A DNA stretch of 64,000 bases from the NCBI GenBank assembly GCA_902779395.1, contig CACZBK010000003.1:91025-155024 (forward strand). Reading direction: 5' to 3'. Origin of the DNA: an uncultured Lachnospiraceae bacterium (GTDB taxonomy: Bacteria; Bacillota; Clostridia; Lachnospirales; Lachnospiraceae). Shown here piece by piece: positions 26,683 to 35,424 of this stretch (positions are counted from its first letter, which is position 1; every line of letters begins with the position of its first letter). A program made the position numbers and the translations under genes. The notes beneath the pieces are model-generated. The model was given only the letters and a program-made list of their open reading frames with translations, was not told where the DNA came from and ran no database searches.

Positions 26683-27024
26683 TCACAGCGGACGGAGCTT
26701 TTGGGATCTTCCCTGAAGCTCCGTTTCTGCTTTTTCAATTACAAAGCTGCTGCAGCTGCCGCACAGAAGCTGATCGTCGCCTATCGGTTTCTCGCGTTTT
26801 TTCATGATGATTATCATCAGGTTGAAAGTATAAGCGATGCAGAGCGACATAAGTGCGTTTGCGGCGACCTTTGTTACGGGAGAGCTTTCTTCTTCTGCTT
26901 CGGCCGCAGCCTCTGTCCCGAAGGGGACAGCTCCGGTTTTTATTTCGGTATCTATCAGCAGATAGAGCATCAGAAAACTCAGTACGGATATCAGTAAATA
27001 GATCTTAATCCCACGCATCGTCAT
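26683..27024 (-). CDS. Small two-helix membrane protein of unknown function
   Basis: A 113-aa protein with helices at about residues 4-22 (GIKIYLLISVLSFLMLYLL) and 54-72 (ALMSLCIAYTFNLMIIIM), an acidic Glu/Ala loop between them, and a C-terminal CGSC motif. The start is the ATG at 27022-27024, which follows AAAGGAGG directly; a longer reading frame would begin inside that site. It overlaps the end of the zinc-ribbon gene at 27005 by 20 bases, so the two are translationally coupled and probably function together in the membrane. Confidence 0.7.
   Translation of the reverse strand: MTMRGIKIYLLISVLSFLMLYLLIDTEIKTGAVPFGTEAAAEAEEESSPVTKVAANALMSLCIAYTFNLMIIIMKKREKPIGDDQLLCGSCSSFVIEKAETELQGRSQKLRPL
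26692..26729. terminator. Bidirectional terminator between convergent genes
   Basis: ACGGAGCTT (26692-26700) and AAGCTCCGT (26716-26724) form a 9-bp stem with a 15-base loop. It lies 25 bases past the lipoprotein stop and inside the last codons of the minus-strand gene ending at 26683. Confidence 0.6.
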
Positions 27025-28636
27025 TTCCTCCTTTTCGATCAAGCTGTTTTAACGGACGTGTTGTCAGGATGTTGTATTGTGAAAGTACTGTATGCTGAGC
27101 CATCAGATTTCCTGCCATCTGGCATGAGAATATGGCGTAATATGCAAAGGTGCTGCCTGCATGCTTTATACCTGTTATGTATCCCAGAATGGATGACAGC
27201 AGTATAAGGAATAAAGAACCTGACAGCACCCATCTGCTCTTTCCGGCCATATGAAATACCTGGCTTATGCACCACATTGTAGTGATGGAAAGGATAACTG
27301 TCATGAAACCTGACAGGACCAGTGCATTCAGCATCTCAAGAGTGGCAAGTGATTTTAAAAACAGCGGCAGGGCTATGGCGGCACCTGTGATCGCTATCCA
27401 CAGCCTGCCTTCACTGCCCTTTTTCTTCCATTCCTCGTCAGCCTCCATTTTAAGGATATACTTATAATCCAGACGGTTATGCTTGCTGAGATAGCCTTTA
27501 TCATAGACGCGGTATTTGCGTATGAAGACTTCCTTTGTCATGTAGTAGAGCATGAAGACGGAGGACAATGAAAATATATCTCCGGTCACCATCATGGCAT
27601 TAAGCGATATTGAAGGCAACAGGCACATCAGTATGAATATGGGGATGGATATAAGCAGCCCCGAAAGGATAAATTTCTTTTTATCCACGGGCATGTCGCT
27701 TACTATACGGCCGGTCTGGCCGTTTACCACCGCATAGGCTACTCTGTCGTTCTTCCTGTACGATAAGAACCAGACGGGAAAGAAGGCGGTATAAGGCATA
27801 TGCGAGCTGGCATCCAGGCTTTTTGTGAATCGATCTATCTGGGATCCGTCAAAATGCAATGAAGGAAAATACTTTTGCAGGTGGACGGAGCGGAAGGCGT
27901 TTTCCTTGCAGATGTAAAGTGCATTGTCTACGTAGACCGTATCAGCCAGGTCGGGCATATCCGCATAAAATCCGCTCAGATAGGAAGGATTGAATTCAAC
28001 CAGCGAGTTATAGTCAAAGGGAGCCAGCCTTTCGCTGTAGTGATCCTCAAAGGAAGAGGAAGCATCATAGAAGACGCCTTTGTATTCTGTTGTGAGCCAG
28101 CCCCTGCATTTATATTTATCAATGTCGATATATAAGCCGTTACGGGTCTGCTTTTCACCGTCGAGCGAGATAAAGCCGCTTACTTCGACATCGTACCCCC
28201 AGTAAGTCATGTATATTCCGCGGAAGCGGTCAAGATATTCCGGATCTTTAAGTTCCTTAGGGGTGAAGAAGGAATTCTTTATATGGTTAAGGTATTTCTG
28301 CTTGCAGGCAGCTTTGTCGATCTTAAAGGGAGCGATAAAGCGCGGGTACCGCATCTTTGACATGCGGGAAGAAAGCATCACGTTAGATCCGCAATAACTG
28401 CAGAAGCCGTTTACGGACTCATCGGTCGAATAGATGCTCCCGCCGCACTGAGGGCAGCTGTATAATATGATATCCATTTCCGAAGCGCTGCCGGCAGCGT
28501 ATTTTTCTTCATCTGCGGATACGCCTGAGGAAGCAAGTTCCCCGGGGGCGTGTGATACTCCGCAATAGGGGCATAAAAGCTTCTGGGTGGTGATATCAAA
28601 ATGTAATTCGGCTCCGCATTCAGGACATGCTGTCAA
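27005..28636 (-). CDS. Zinc-ribbon membrane protein, TTG start
   Basis: A 543-aa protein. Residues 1-25 and about 60-85 each hold a CxxC pair arrangement (TACPECG...CPYCG and YSCPQCGG...FCSYCG), two zinc ribbons. A cytoplasmic domain with YPRFIAPFKIDKAACKQKYLNH follows, then from about residue 320 six hydrophobic helices. TTG at 28634-28636 is the likely start because GGAGGT is seven bases upstream and the first ribbon then begins at residue 3; no ATG fits. The ribbon-plus-helices plan is seen in uncharacterised Clostridia proteins; I cannot name a function. It is coupled to the small membrane gene at 26683. Confidence 0.78.
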   Translation of the reverse strand: MTACPECGAELHFDITTQKLLCPYCGVSHAPGELASSGVSADEEKYAAGSASEMDIILYSCPQCGGSIYSTDESVNGFCSYCGSNVMLSSRMSKMRYPRFIAPFKIDKAACKQKYLNHIKNSFFTPKELKDPEYLDRFRGIYMTYWGYDVEVSGFISLDGEKQTRNGLYIDIDKYKCRGWLTTEYKGVFYDASSSFEDHYSERLAPFDYNSLVEFNPSYLSGFYADMPDLADTVYVDNALYICKENAFRSVHLQKYFPSLHFDGSQIDRFTKSLDASSHMPYTAFFPVWFLSYRKNDRVAYAVVNGQTGRIVSDMPVDKKKFILSGLLISIPIFILMCLLPSISLNAMMVTGDIFSLSSVFMLYYMTKEVFIRKYRVYDKGYLSKHNRLDYKYILKMEADEEWKKKGSEGRLWIAITGAAIALPLFLKSLATLEMLNALVLSGFMTVILSITTMWCISQVFHMAGKSRWVLSGSLFLILLSSILGYITGIKHAGSTFAYYAIFSCQMAGNLMAQHTVLSQYNILTTRPLKQLDRKGGNDDAWD

Positions 28637-28767
28637 AATAAATACCTCCAAAAAAATCCGATCGTGCATATTATATATTAAGTATGCTCCGTTTACTATC
28701 ATGTTCCGGTTGCTTTTTTGATAATCAGCAGAGACAGCGTAGATTTACGAAGCTGTTTGTGATATGC

Positions 28768-28823
28768 TTATGATGCTTGAATTGCGGTAGTGCGAAGCAC
28801 AAAGCGATCCGTAAGCATCATAA
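28768..28823. repeat. 56-bp nested hairpin element upstream of tgt
   Basis: TTATGATGCTT (28768-28778) pairs perfectly with AAGCATCATAA (28813-28823). Inside are ATTGC/GCGAT (one wobble) and GTGC-GAA-GCAC, giving a single long interrupted stem. There is no run of T after it, so it is not a simple terminator. It lies in the 208-base gap before tgt and may be a REP/MITE-type element or a 5' leader structure of tgt. Nothing else is seen in this gap. Confidence 0.5.
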
Positions 28824-28844
28824 AGTGATTTCGGAAGGATTGAT

Positions 28845-29984
28845 ATGGAGAAAATGAGATATCAGGTCCTCTCAACAGAGGGCAGGGCGAAACGTGCAGT
28901 CATGGAAACTGTACATGGTACTATACAGACGCCTGTATTTATGAATGTAGGCACTGTCGGCGCCATAAAGGGTGCGGTTTCCACAGAGGATCTTGAGCGC
29001 ATAGGCACTCAGGTGGAGCTGTCCAATACCTATCATCTGCATGTGCGGCCCGGAGATGAAGTGGTCAAAGCAATGGGCGGGCTGCATAAGTTTATGAGCT
29101 GGGAACGTCCGATACTTACAGACTCCGGCGGGTTTCAGGTGTTTTCTCTTGCAGGTTTGAGAAAAATAAAGGAAGAAGGTGTTACCTTCCAGTCGCATAT
29201 AGACGGACATAAGATATTCATGGGACCGGAGGAGAGCATGCAGATCCAGTCCAATCTGGGATCTACGATAGCGATGGCTTTTGATGAGTGCCCTCCGGCG
29301 CTTGCGGAGCGTGCTTATGTGCAGCCGTCGGTGGACAGGACGACCAGATGGCTTGAGCGCTGTATCACAAAAATGAAAGAACTTAATGCACGTGAGGATA
29401 CGGTCAATCCCGATCAGCTGCTTTTCGGGATAAATCAGGGAGCCGTATTTGCCGACATACGTATTGAGCATGCAAAGCGTATCACGGAGCTTGATCTGCC
29501 TGGCTATGCAATAGGAGGTCTTGCAGTGGGAGAGAGTCATGAACAGATGTATTACATACTTGATGAGACCGTGCCTTATCTTCCAAAGGATAAACCTGTG
29601 TACCTGATGGGAGTGGGAACACCCGCAAACATACTCGAAGCGGTAGATCGCGGCGTGGATTTCTTTGACTGCGTATATCCGACCAGAAACGGCAGACATG
29701 CGCATATGTATACGGGACACGGAAAGATAAATCTGATGAATGCACAGTATGAGAGGGATGACAGGCCGATAGAAGAAGGGTGTAAGTGTCCGGCGTGTCA
29801 GAGGTATTCGCGCGCCTATATCAGACATCTGCTGAAAGCAAAGGAAATGCTGGGCATGCGTCTGGGCGTACTCCATAATCTGTATTTTTATAATCATCTT
29901 ATGGAAGAGATACGGGATGCGCTTGATCAGGGCCGCTTTGCGGCATATAAAAAAGAAAAGCTCGCTGCTATGCAGGGGGATTAA
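28845..29984 (+). CDS. tgt: tRNA-guanine(34) transglycosylase
   Basis: A 379-aa zinc enzyme that swaps guanine for preQ1 at the wobble base of tRNAs for Asp, Asn, His and Tyr. It shows LTDSGGFQVFSL (nucleophile/base Asp region), FDCVYPTRNGRHAHMYT (second catalytic Asp and active-site segment), and the zinc site CKCPACQRYSRAYIRHL with a later His. Typical length. GGAAGG precedes ATG 28845. It is followed by yajC, an arrangement widespread in bacteria. No queA or preQ1 synthesis gene is in the window. Confidence 0.97.
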   Translation: MEKMRYQVLSTEGRAKRAVMETVHGTIQTPVFMNVGTVGAIKGAVSTEDLERIGTQVELSNTYHLHVRPGDEVVKAMGGLHKFMSWERPILTDSGGFQVFSLAGLRKIKEEGVTFQSHIDGHKIFMGPEESMQIQSNLGSTIAMAFDECPPALAERAYVQPSVDRTTRWLERCITKMKELNAREDTVNPDQLLFGINQGAVFADIRIEHAKRITELDLPGYAIGGLAVGESHEQMYYILDETVPYLPKDKPVYLMGVGTPANILEAVDRGVDFFDCVYPTRNGRHAHMYTGHGKINLMNAQYERDDRPIEEGCKCPACQRYSRAYIRHLLKAKEMLGMRLGVLHNLYFYNHLMEEIRDALDQGRFAAYKKEKLAAMQGD

Positions 29985-30059
29985 AATTCCTCTTGCGGCA
30001 GGGCTTTATTTTGTGTAAAATTAGGAACAGTGTTTTAAATTCAAAACAGGGAGGACCAT

Positions 30060-30413
30060 ATGATGAATATCTTATCAATGTTATTGAGCGGGGACGGTGC
30101 TGCGGCAGCAGGAGGGTCGGCGGCAGCCGGAGCAGCAGGAGGACTTGGCCTGTCTTATATCATTTCCATAGTGGCGATGATCGCTATCTTTTATTTTTTC
30201 CTGCTCCGTCCGCAGAAAAAGGAGCAGAAAAAGCTGCAGGAGATGCTGCAGGAGATGGAAGTGGGCGATGTGGTCGTTACCACCAGCGGATTTTACGGTG
30301 TACTTATAGATATAACCGAAGATGATGTTATAGTTGAGTTCGGAAGTAATAAAAACTGCCGTATCCCCATGAGAAAGAGTGCTATCGCTCAGGTTGAAAA
30401 GGCAGAGAAATAA
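30060..30413 (+). CDS. yajC: Preprotein translocase subunit YajC
   Basis: A 117-aa Sec accessory protein that associates with SecDF at the membrane. An Ala/Gly-rich N-terminus (GDGAAAAGGSAAAG) precedes one helix (LSYIISIVAMIAIFYFFLL, about residues 33-51), the signature RPQKKEQKKLQEML, then GDVVVTTSGFYGVLIDI and a C-terminal VEKAEK. GGGAGG is upstream; ATG 30060 or 30063 both fit. SecD/SecF are not in the window. The region after the stop holds a repeat that looks like a lost acidic/basic tail (see 30433). Confidence 0.92.
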   Translation: MMNILSMLLSGDGAAAAGGSAAAGAAGGLGLSYIISIVAMIAIFYFFLLRPQKKEQKKLQEMLQEMEVGDVVVTTSGFYGVLIDITEDDVIVEFGSNKNCRIPMRKSAIAQVEKAEK

Positions 30414-30432
30414 GTAGAGTACTTAATGAGGA

Positions 30433-30512
30433 CAAGCCGAAGGCGCAGACTGAATTTAGTACGAACTTACCCGATGAGCTTGATGAAGTCAAGCCGAAGG
30501 CGCAGACTGAAT
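30433..30512 (+). repeat. Pair of 23-bp direct repeats between yajC and leuB
   Basis: The same 23 bases (CAAGCCGAAGGCGCAGACTG plus AAT) occur at 30433-30455 and 30490-30512, 57 bases apart. In the -1 frame relative to yajC the segment 30413-30559 is open and reads KPKAQTE twice and then VKAEK, echoing the YajC C-terminus (VEKAEK). This suggests a former C-terminal extension of YajC, lost by a frame change. No start or ribosome site makes it a gene of its own. Confidence 0.55.
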
Positions 30513-30558
30513 CCAGCGGGATCGGGTCTGTAAAGGCAGAGAAAAGGAGCATAAAAAC

Positions 30559-31644
30559 ATGAAACTCAATATCACCTGTATACCCGGTGACGGCATTGGC
30601 CCCGAGATAGTGGCCCAGGCTAAAAGGGTACTTGAAAAAGTGGCCGGGGTATACGGCCACGAGATGAAATTTACAGATATTTTAATGGGAGGAGCATCCA
30701 TCGATGCCTGCGGCGAGCCGCTGACAGATGAGGCTATTGCTACCGCAAAGGCAGCGGATGCCGTACTGATGGGTTCTATCGGCGGCGATACAAATACATC
30801 GCCCTGGTACAAACTGCCTCCGGAGAAGAGACCCGAGGCCGGCCTCCTTAAGATAAGAAAGGCGCTCAATCTGTTTGCAAATCTCCGCCCCGCAGTGCTT
30901 TATCCCGAGCTGCGCGGAGCCTGCCCTTTAAAGGAAGAGATCTCCGTCAAGGGCTTTGATATGCTGATAATGCGCGAGCTTACCGGCGGTCTGTATTTCG
31001 GTGAGAGAAAGACTGTTGAAGAGAACGGCATGAAGAAAGCCATCGATACCCTTACCTATACTGAAGCCGAGATACGCCGCATAGCGATAAAGGGCTTTGA
31101 GATAGCGATGAAGCGCCGTAAGAAGGTGACCAGCGTTGATAAGGCAAACGTGCTGGATTCCTCCAGACTCTGGAGAGCAGTTGTCAACGAAGTGGCAAAG
31201 AACTATCCGGAAGTTACGGTTGAGCATATGCTGGTGGACAACTGCGCAATGCAGCTGGTTCGTGACCCTTCACAGTTTGATGTGATCCTTACCGAGAACA
31301 TGTTCGGCGATATCTTATCGGATGAGGCCAGTATGGTAACCGGTTCGATAGGAATGCTTGCCAGTGCATCGCTTAATGATACGAAGTTCGGACTCTATGA
31401 GCCCAGCCACGGGTCGGCGCCCGATATAGCAGGCATGGATATTGCCAATCCTATTGCAACTATCCTTTCCGCATCAATGATGCTGCGTTATTCCTTTGAT
31501 CTGGATAAGGAAGCCGATGCCATCGATGCAGCAGTAGATAAGGTGCTCAAGGAAGGCTTCCGCACCGGAGATATCTTCAGCGAAGGCTGTACTAAGGTGG
31601 GCTGCACGGAGATGGGCAGTCTGATAGCAGAGCGTATAGGCTGA
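30559..31644 (+). CDS. leuB: 3-isopropylmalate dehydrogenase
   Basis: A 361-aa NAD-dependent decarboxylating dehydrogenase of leucine synthesis. Recognised segments: [10 protein letters not shown] at the start, [20 protein letters not shown] (substrate contact region), [15 protein letters not shown], the metal site [32 protein letters not shown], and [12 protein letters not shown] for NAD binding. AAGGAGC precedes ATG 30559. It starts an operon with a 37-aa microprotein, ilvD and ilvB. leuA and leuCD are not present here. Confidence 0.96.
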   Translation: MKLNITCIPGDGIGPEIVAQAKRVLEKVAGVYGHEMKFTDILMGGASIDACGEPLTDEAIATAKAADAVLMGSIGGDTNTSPWYKLPPEKRPEAGLLKIRKALNLFANLRPAVLYPELRGACPLKEEISVKGFDMLIMRELTGGLYFGERKTVEENGMKKAIDTLTYTEAEIRRIAIKGFEIAMKRRKKVTSVDKANVLDSSRLWRAVVNEVAKNYPEVTVEHMLVDNCAMQLVRDPSQFDVILTENMFGDILSDEASMVTGSIGMLASASLNDTKFGLYEPSHGSAPDIAGMDIANPIATILSASMMLRYSFDLDKEADAIDAAVDKVLKEGFRTGDIFSEGCTKVGCTEMGSLIAERIG

Positions 31645-31757
31645 TGAAGCAGTTTCTTCTGGACGCAAAATGGGATCTGCTGAAGCTTTTATTGCTATGT
31701 ATTGCCATTATCATAGGCATAAAGAAAGATAAGAAGAAAAGGAGACGGTTAAAATGA
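31644..31757 (+). CDS. 37-aa membrane microprotein between leuB and ilvD
   Basis: An open frame too short for ordinary gene callers. ATG 31644 overlaps the leuB stop (TGATG), and its own TGA (31755-31757) overlaps the ilvD ATG at 31754 (ATGA). The product, 37 residues, starts [19 protein letters not shown], continues with a hydrophobic IAIIIGI and ends in a strongly basic [11 protein letters not shown] tail: a single helix with a cytoplasmic positive tail. Exact overlap with both neighbours makes coupled translation likely. An alternative is that it only hands ribosomes from leuB to ilvD. Confidence 0.6.
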   Translation: MKQFLLDAKWDLLKLLLLCIAIIIGIKKDKKKRRRLK

Positions 31758-33424
31758 GAAGCGACAGTGTTAAATGCGGAACCGCGCAGGCGCCTCACAG
31801 GAGTCTGTTCAATGCTTTAGGTTTTACAAAGGAAGAGAGACAGCGCCCCATGATAGGTATCGTATCTTCCTTTAATGAGATAGTACCCGGCCATATGAAC
31901 CTGGATAAGATCACAGAGGCTGTGAAGATGGGTGTGGCTATGGCAGGCGGCATGCCTGTTGTATTCCCCGCTATTGCTGTCTGTGACGGTATCGCGATGG
32001 GACATATAGGAATGAAGTATTCACTGGTGACCCGTGATCTGATTGCTGATTCTACAGAGTGTATGGCTATGGCACACGGTTTTGACGGTCTGGTGATGAT
32101 CCCCAACTGTGATAAGAACGTGCCGGGCCTGTTAATGGCTGCTGCACGTGTGAATATCCCTACGATCTTTGTAAGCGGCGGCCCCATGCTGGCCGGCCAT
32201 GTAAAGGGACGCAAGCGCAGCTTATCATCAATGTTCGAAGCTGTAGGTGAGCTGGCTGCGGGAAAGATCACGGAAGAGGATCTTGAAGAGTTTGAAGAGA
32301 AGGTGTGTCCTTCCTGCGGATCCTGTTCGGGCATGTATACCGCCAATTCAATGAACTGCCTGACAGAGGCTCTTGGTATGGGACTTAAAGGCAACGGTAC
32401 GATACCTGCCGTTTATTCCGAGCGTATCCGTCTGGCAAAGCATGCCGGAATGAAGATAATGGAACTGGTAGAGAAGAATATCAGACCCCGCGATATCATG
32501 ACGGAAAAGGCATTCATGAATGCTCTTACCGTAGATATGGCGCTGGGCTGCTCCACCAATTCGATGCTGCATCTGCCCGCTATAGCACATGAGGCAGGCG
32601 TGGATCTTAACCTTGATATAGCAAATGAGCTTTCCGCAAAGACTCCAAACCTGTGCCATCTGGCACCTGCAGGCCCTACATATATGGAGGATCTGAACGA
32701 GGCAGGCGGCGTATATGCGGTTATGAATGAGCTTTGCAAGAAAGACCTCTTATATACCGATCTGATCACCGTAAGCGGCAAGACCGTTGCGGAGAATATA
32801 AAGGGTTGCGTGAATCTGGATCCCGAAGTCATCAGACCCGTAGAGAATCCGTACAGCCCTACCGGCGGTATCGCCGTGCTCAAGGGCAATCTGGCTCCGG
32901 ATTCCGGCGTGGTAAAGAGGAGCGCTGTAGTGCCCGAGATGATGGTTCATGAAGGACCTGCAAGGGTATTTGACTGCGAAGAAGATGCTATCGCAGCCAT
33001 AAAGGGCGGTAAGATAGTAGAAGGTGATGTGGTTGTCATCCGTTACGAAGGCCCTAAGGGAGGCCCCGGCATGAGAGAGATGCTCAATCCTACATCAGCA
33101 ATAGCAGGTATGGGACTCGGCTCATCCGTAGCACTTATAACCGACGGACGTTTCTCAGGTGCAAGCCGCGGCGCATCCATCGGTCATGTATCTCCTGAGG
33201 CAGCAGTGGGCGGACCTATCGCTCTGGTTGAAGAAGGAGATATCATCTGCATCGATATACCCAATAACAAACTTGATATGAAGGTTTCCGATGAGGAACT
33301 GGCAGCAAGGCGTGCAAAGTGGCAGCCTAAGGAACAGCATCTTACCGGTTATCTGGCACGCTACCGCGAGCTGGTAACATCCGGTAATCAGGGCGCTATA
33401 CTTAAGGTTCCCGGTAAAGACTGA
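31754..33424 (+). CDS. ilvD: Dihydroxy-acid dehydratase
   Basis: A 556-aa iron-sulfur enzyme for the third common step of valine/isoleucine synthesis. Cysteine ligands are in [10 protein letters not shown] and [19 protein letters not shown]. Other family segments: [19 protein letters not shown] near the start and [21 protein letters not shown] near the end. Typical length. Its ATG overlaps the microprotein stop. Product flows to branched-chain aminotransferase; ilvB follows and ilvC is not seen. Confidence 0.96.
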   Translation: MRSDSVKCGTAQAPHRSLFNALGFTKEERQRPMIGIVSSFNEIVPGHMNLDKITEAVKMGVAMAGGMPVVFPAIAVCDGIAMGHIGMKYSLVTRDLIADSTECMAMAHGFDGLVMIPNCDKNVPGLLMAAARVNIPTIFVSGGPMLAGHVKGRKRSLSSMFEAVGELAAGKITEEDLEEFEEKVCPSCGSCSGMYTANSMNCLTEALGMGLKGNGTIPAVYSERIRLAKHAGMKIMELVEKNIRPRDIMTEKAFMNALTVDMALGCSTNSMLHLPAIAHEAGVDLNLDIANELSAKTPNLCHLAPAGPTYMEDLNEAGGVYAVMNELCKKDLLYTDLITVSGKTVAENIKGCVNLDPEVIRPVENPYSPTGGIAVLKGNLAPDSGVVKRSAVVPEMMVHEGPARVFDCEEDAIAAIKGGKIVEGDVVVIRYEGPKGGPGMREMLNPTSAIAGMGLGSSVALITDGRFSGASRGASIGHVSPEAAVGGPIALVEEGDIICIDIPNNKLDMKVSDEELAARRAKWQPKEQHLTGYLARYRELVTSGNQGAILKVPGKD

Positions 33425-33442
33425 TCAGGTGGAAAGGTGCTT

Positions 33443-33493
33443 ATGGAAGAAGACAGGATAGAAGCCATACATAAGCATCTTGATAGGGAATAA
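33443..33493 (+). pseudogene. 16-codon remnant of a paralogue of the 35425 gene
   Basis: ATG 33443 opens a 16-codon frame reading MEEDRIEAIHKHLDRE and then a stop. It aligns with the start of the protein at 35425 (MAEDERIESILAHLDKE), both in protein and in bases (GGATAGAA, CCATA, GCATCT and GATA blocks match), with a 3-base gap. It therefore looks like the 5' end of a duplicated copy whose remainder is gone. GGAAAGG precedes the ATG, so a short peptide could still be made between ilvD and ilvB. Confidence 0.65.
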
Positions 33494-33520
33494 TTTAACT
33501 TTAAGAAGGAGAGCAGACTC

Positions 33521-35242
33521 ATGGCAGCAAAAAAGACTAAGACTGCTTCAGCAGCAGTTCAGGAGCTTTCGGGCTCACAGATAGTAATAGAGTGTCTTAA
33601 GGAACAGGGAGTGGATACCGTATTCGGTTATCCGGGAGGCACGATACTTAATATCTATGACGAGCTGTATCGTCATGCGGATGAGATCAATCATGTGCTG
33701 ACAAGTCATGAACAGGGAGCAGCCCATGCTGCCGACGGTTATGCAAGAGCTACCGGCAAGGTGGGCGTATGCATGGCAACTTCAGGCCCCGGAGCTACCA
33801 ATCTGGTGACCGGTATAGCAACTGCTCATATGGACAGTGTACCCTTAGTGGCCATTACCTGTAATGTTACACTCCCCTGGCTGGGCAAGGATACTTTCCA
33901 GGAAGTGGATATAGCAGGTGTTACCATGCCTATCACCAAGCACAGTTTTATGGTAAAGGATGTTACCAAGCTGGCTGATACTATACGTAAGGCTTTTGCC
34001 ATTGCAAGAAGCGGCCGTCCCGGGCCTGTGCTTGTGGATATTACCAAGGATGTGACTGCAGCCAAGTGTGAGTATAAGAAAGCAAAGCCCTCTGTGCTTA
34101 AAAGTCAAAAGAACTATACCGATGAGGATATAGATAAAGCCATTGAGCTTATCAAAGCTTCAGAACGTCCCTTTATATATGTGGGAGGCGGTGCGATAAT
34201 CTCCGGAGCCACTAAGGAAGTGGCAGAGTTTGCAAAGAAGCTGGATGCTCCCGTATGCGACAGCCTTATGGGCAAGGGCGCGTATGACGGCACGGCGGCA
34301 AATTACACCGGCATGATAGGAATGCATGGCACCAAGACCACCAATTTAGGTGTGAGCAAGTGTGATCTTCTTATAGCACTTGGTGCACGTTTTTCCGACC
34401 GTGTGGTATCCAATCCCAAGACCTTTGCGCCTAAGGCTAAGATACTGCATATCGATATTGATGCGGCTGAGATAAACAAGAATGTACGCACTGCAGCTTC
34501 GGTTGTGGGTGATCTGAAGGAAGTACTTACCATCATTAATAAGAAGCTGGGCAAACAGGATCATAAGGAATGGATGGATAAGATAAAAGAAATGAAGGAG
34601 AAGATGCCTCTTACTTATCCTCATTCACGCCTTACCTGTCCTTATGTTATAGAGACACTTTATGATGTGACAAAGGGCAAGGCTGTGATAACTACCGATG
34701 TAGGCCAGCATCAGATATGGGCTGCGCAGTTCTATAAATATACCGAGCCCAGAACTTTCCTTTCAAGCGGCGGACTTGGAACCATGGGATATGGTCTGGG
34801 AGCCTGCATAGGTGCCAAGTACGGACGCCCCGATAAGATCTGTGTCAACATCGCAGGTGACGGATGCTTCAGGATGAATATGCAGGAACTGGCAACGGCA
34901 TCACGTTACAATGTGCCTATAATAGAGATAATAATAAATAATCACGTGCTTGGCATGGTGCGTCAGTGGCAGAACCTCTTCTACGGGCAGCGCTATTCGC
35001 AGACCGTTCTGGAAGATAAGGTTGATTACGTAAAGGTTGCGGAGGCTCTGGGCTGCACGGCTTACCGTGTGACACAGAAGGAAGAACTTGAAGACGTGCT
35101 TAAGAAAGCTGTAAAGGCTAAGGGGCCCGTAGTTATCGACTGCGTCATCAAAGAAGACGATAAGGTTTATCCCATGGTTCCCGGCGGACAGCCTCTTGAA
35201 GCCGTATTCGATGCCGACGACCTGAAGGCAAAGCAGGGGTGA
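33521..35242 (+). CDS. ilvB: Acetolactate synthase large subunit
   Basis: A 573-aa ThDP-dependent enzyme that condenses pyruvate with pyruvate or 2-oxobutyrate. The catalytic Glu is in LTSHEQGAAHAADGYARA; PGGTILNIYDELY lies just before it. The FAD/PP domain spans the middle, and the ThDP site is GDGCFRMNMQELATASRYNVPIIEIIINN split over residues about 446-475. AGAAGGAGAG precedes ATG 33521. It ends the leuB-ilvD-ilvB unit. No ilvN regulatory subunit follows, so feedback by valine would need a subunit encoded elsewhere. Confidence 0.95.
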   Translation: MAAKKTKTASAAVQELSGSQIVIECLKEQGVDTVFGYPGGTILNIYDELYRHADEINHVLTSHEQGAAHAADGYARATGKVGVCMATSGPGATNLVTGIATAHMDSVPLVAITCNVTLPWLGKDTFQEVDIAGVTMPITKHSFMVKDVTKLADTIRKAFAIARSGRPGPVLVDITKDVTAAKCEYKKAKPSVLKSQKNYTDEDIDKAIELIKASERPFIYVGGGAIISGATKEVAEFAKKLDAPVCDSLMGKGAYDGTAANYTGMIGMHGTKTTNLGVSKCDLLIALGARFSDRVVSNPKTFAPKAKILHIDIDAAEINKNVRTAASVVGDLKEVLTIINKKLGKQDHKEWMDKIKEMKEKMPLTYPHSRLTCPYVIETLYDVTKGKAVITTDVGQHQIWAAQFYKYTEPRTFLSSGGLGTMGYGLGACIGAKYGRPDKICVNIAGDGCFRMNMQELATASRYNVPIIEIIINNHVLGMVRQWQNLFYGQRYSQTVLEDKVDYVKVAEALGCTAYRVTQKEELEDVLKKAVKAKGPVVIDCVIKEDDKVYPMVPGGQPLEAVFDADDLKAKQG

Positions 35243-35265
35243 TAAAATTCATAGATACGCTAAAC

Positions 35266-35293
35266 GATGCCCGGCAGTTATGCGGGCATCGCT
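35266..35293 (+). terminator. Hairpin after ilvB (probable terminator)
   Basis: GATGCCCG (35266-35273) pairs with CGGGCATC (35283-35290) around a 9-base loop, followed by a weak GCTTTGT tail. It lies 24 bases after the ilvB stop. Confidence 0.5.
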
Positions 35294-35373
35294 TTGTATG
35301 CACAGGGCTGCCGTGAGGAATATGCTGTCTGAAGGCAACCGGCGGCCCGCGCGCGAGCAGGGTGCGATTTCAT

Positions 35374-35408
35374 CTTCCCTGCCCGATCAGAGAAAAAAAG
35401 CAGGGAAG
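35374..35408 (+). promoter_or_regulatory. Hairpin overlapping the ribosome site of the 35425 gene
   Basis: CTTCCCTGC (35374-35382) pairs perfectly with GCAGGGAAG (35400-35408). The right arm covers the AAGGAG at 35406-35411. Folding could limit translation of the 73-aa protein and, through overlap, of nth. No ligand class is recognised. Confidence 0.4.
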
Positions 35409-35424
35409 GAGTGTGAGACAGGGG

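Noticed and set aside
28637-28844. A preQ1 riboswitch before tgt
   Set aside because: The gap has no short stem with a C-rich loop and A-rich tail as in preQ1-I; the hairpin present has a different plan.
28872-29897. A 341-aa open frame on the minus strand opposite tgt
   Set aside because: It is fully opposite a well-conserved enzyme gene, has no ribosome site and its translation shows no domain. It is a shadow of tgt codon use.
30393-30413. Programmed -1 frameshift extending YajC
   Set aside because: The bases before the stop (GTTGAAAAGGCAGAGAAATAA region) contain no X-XXY-YYZ slippery heptamer in the correct frame and no clear stimulatory structure, so loss of a tail is simpler.
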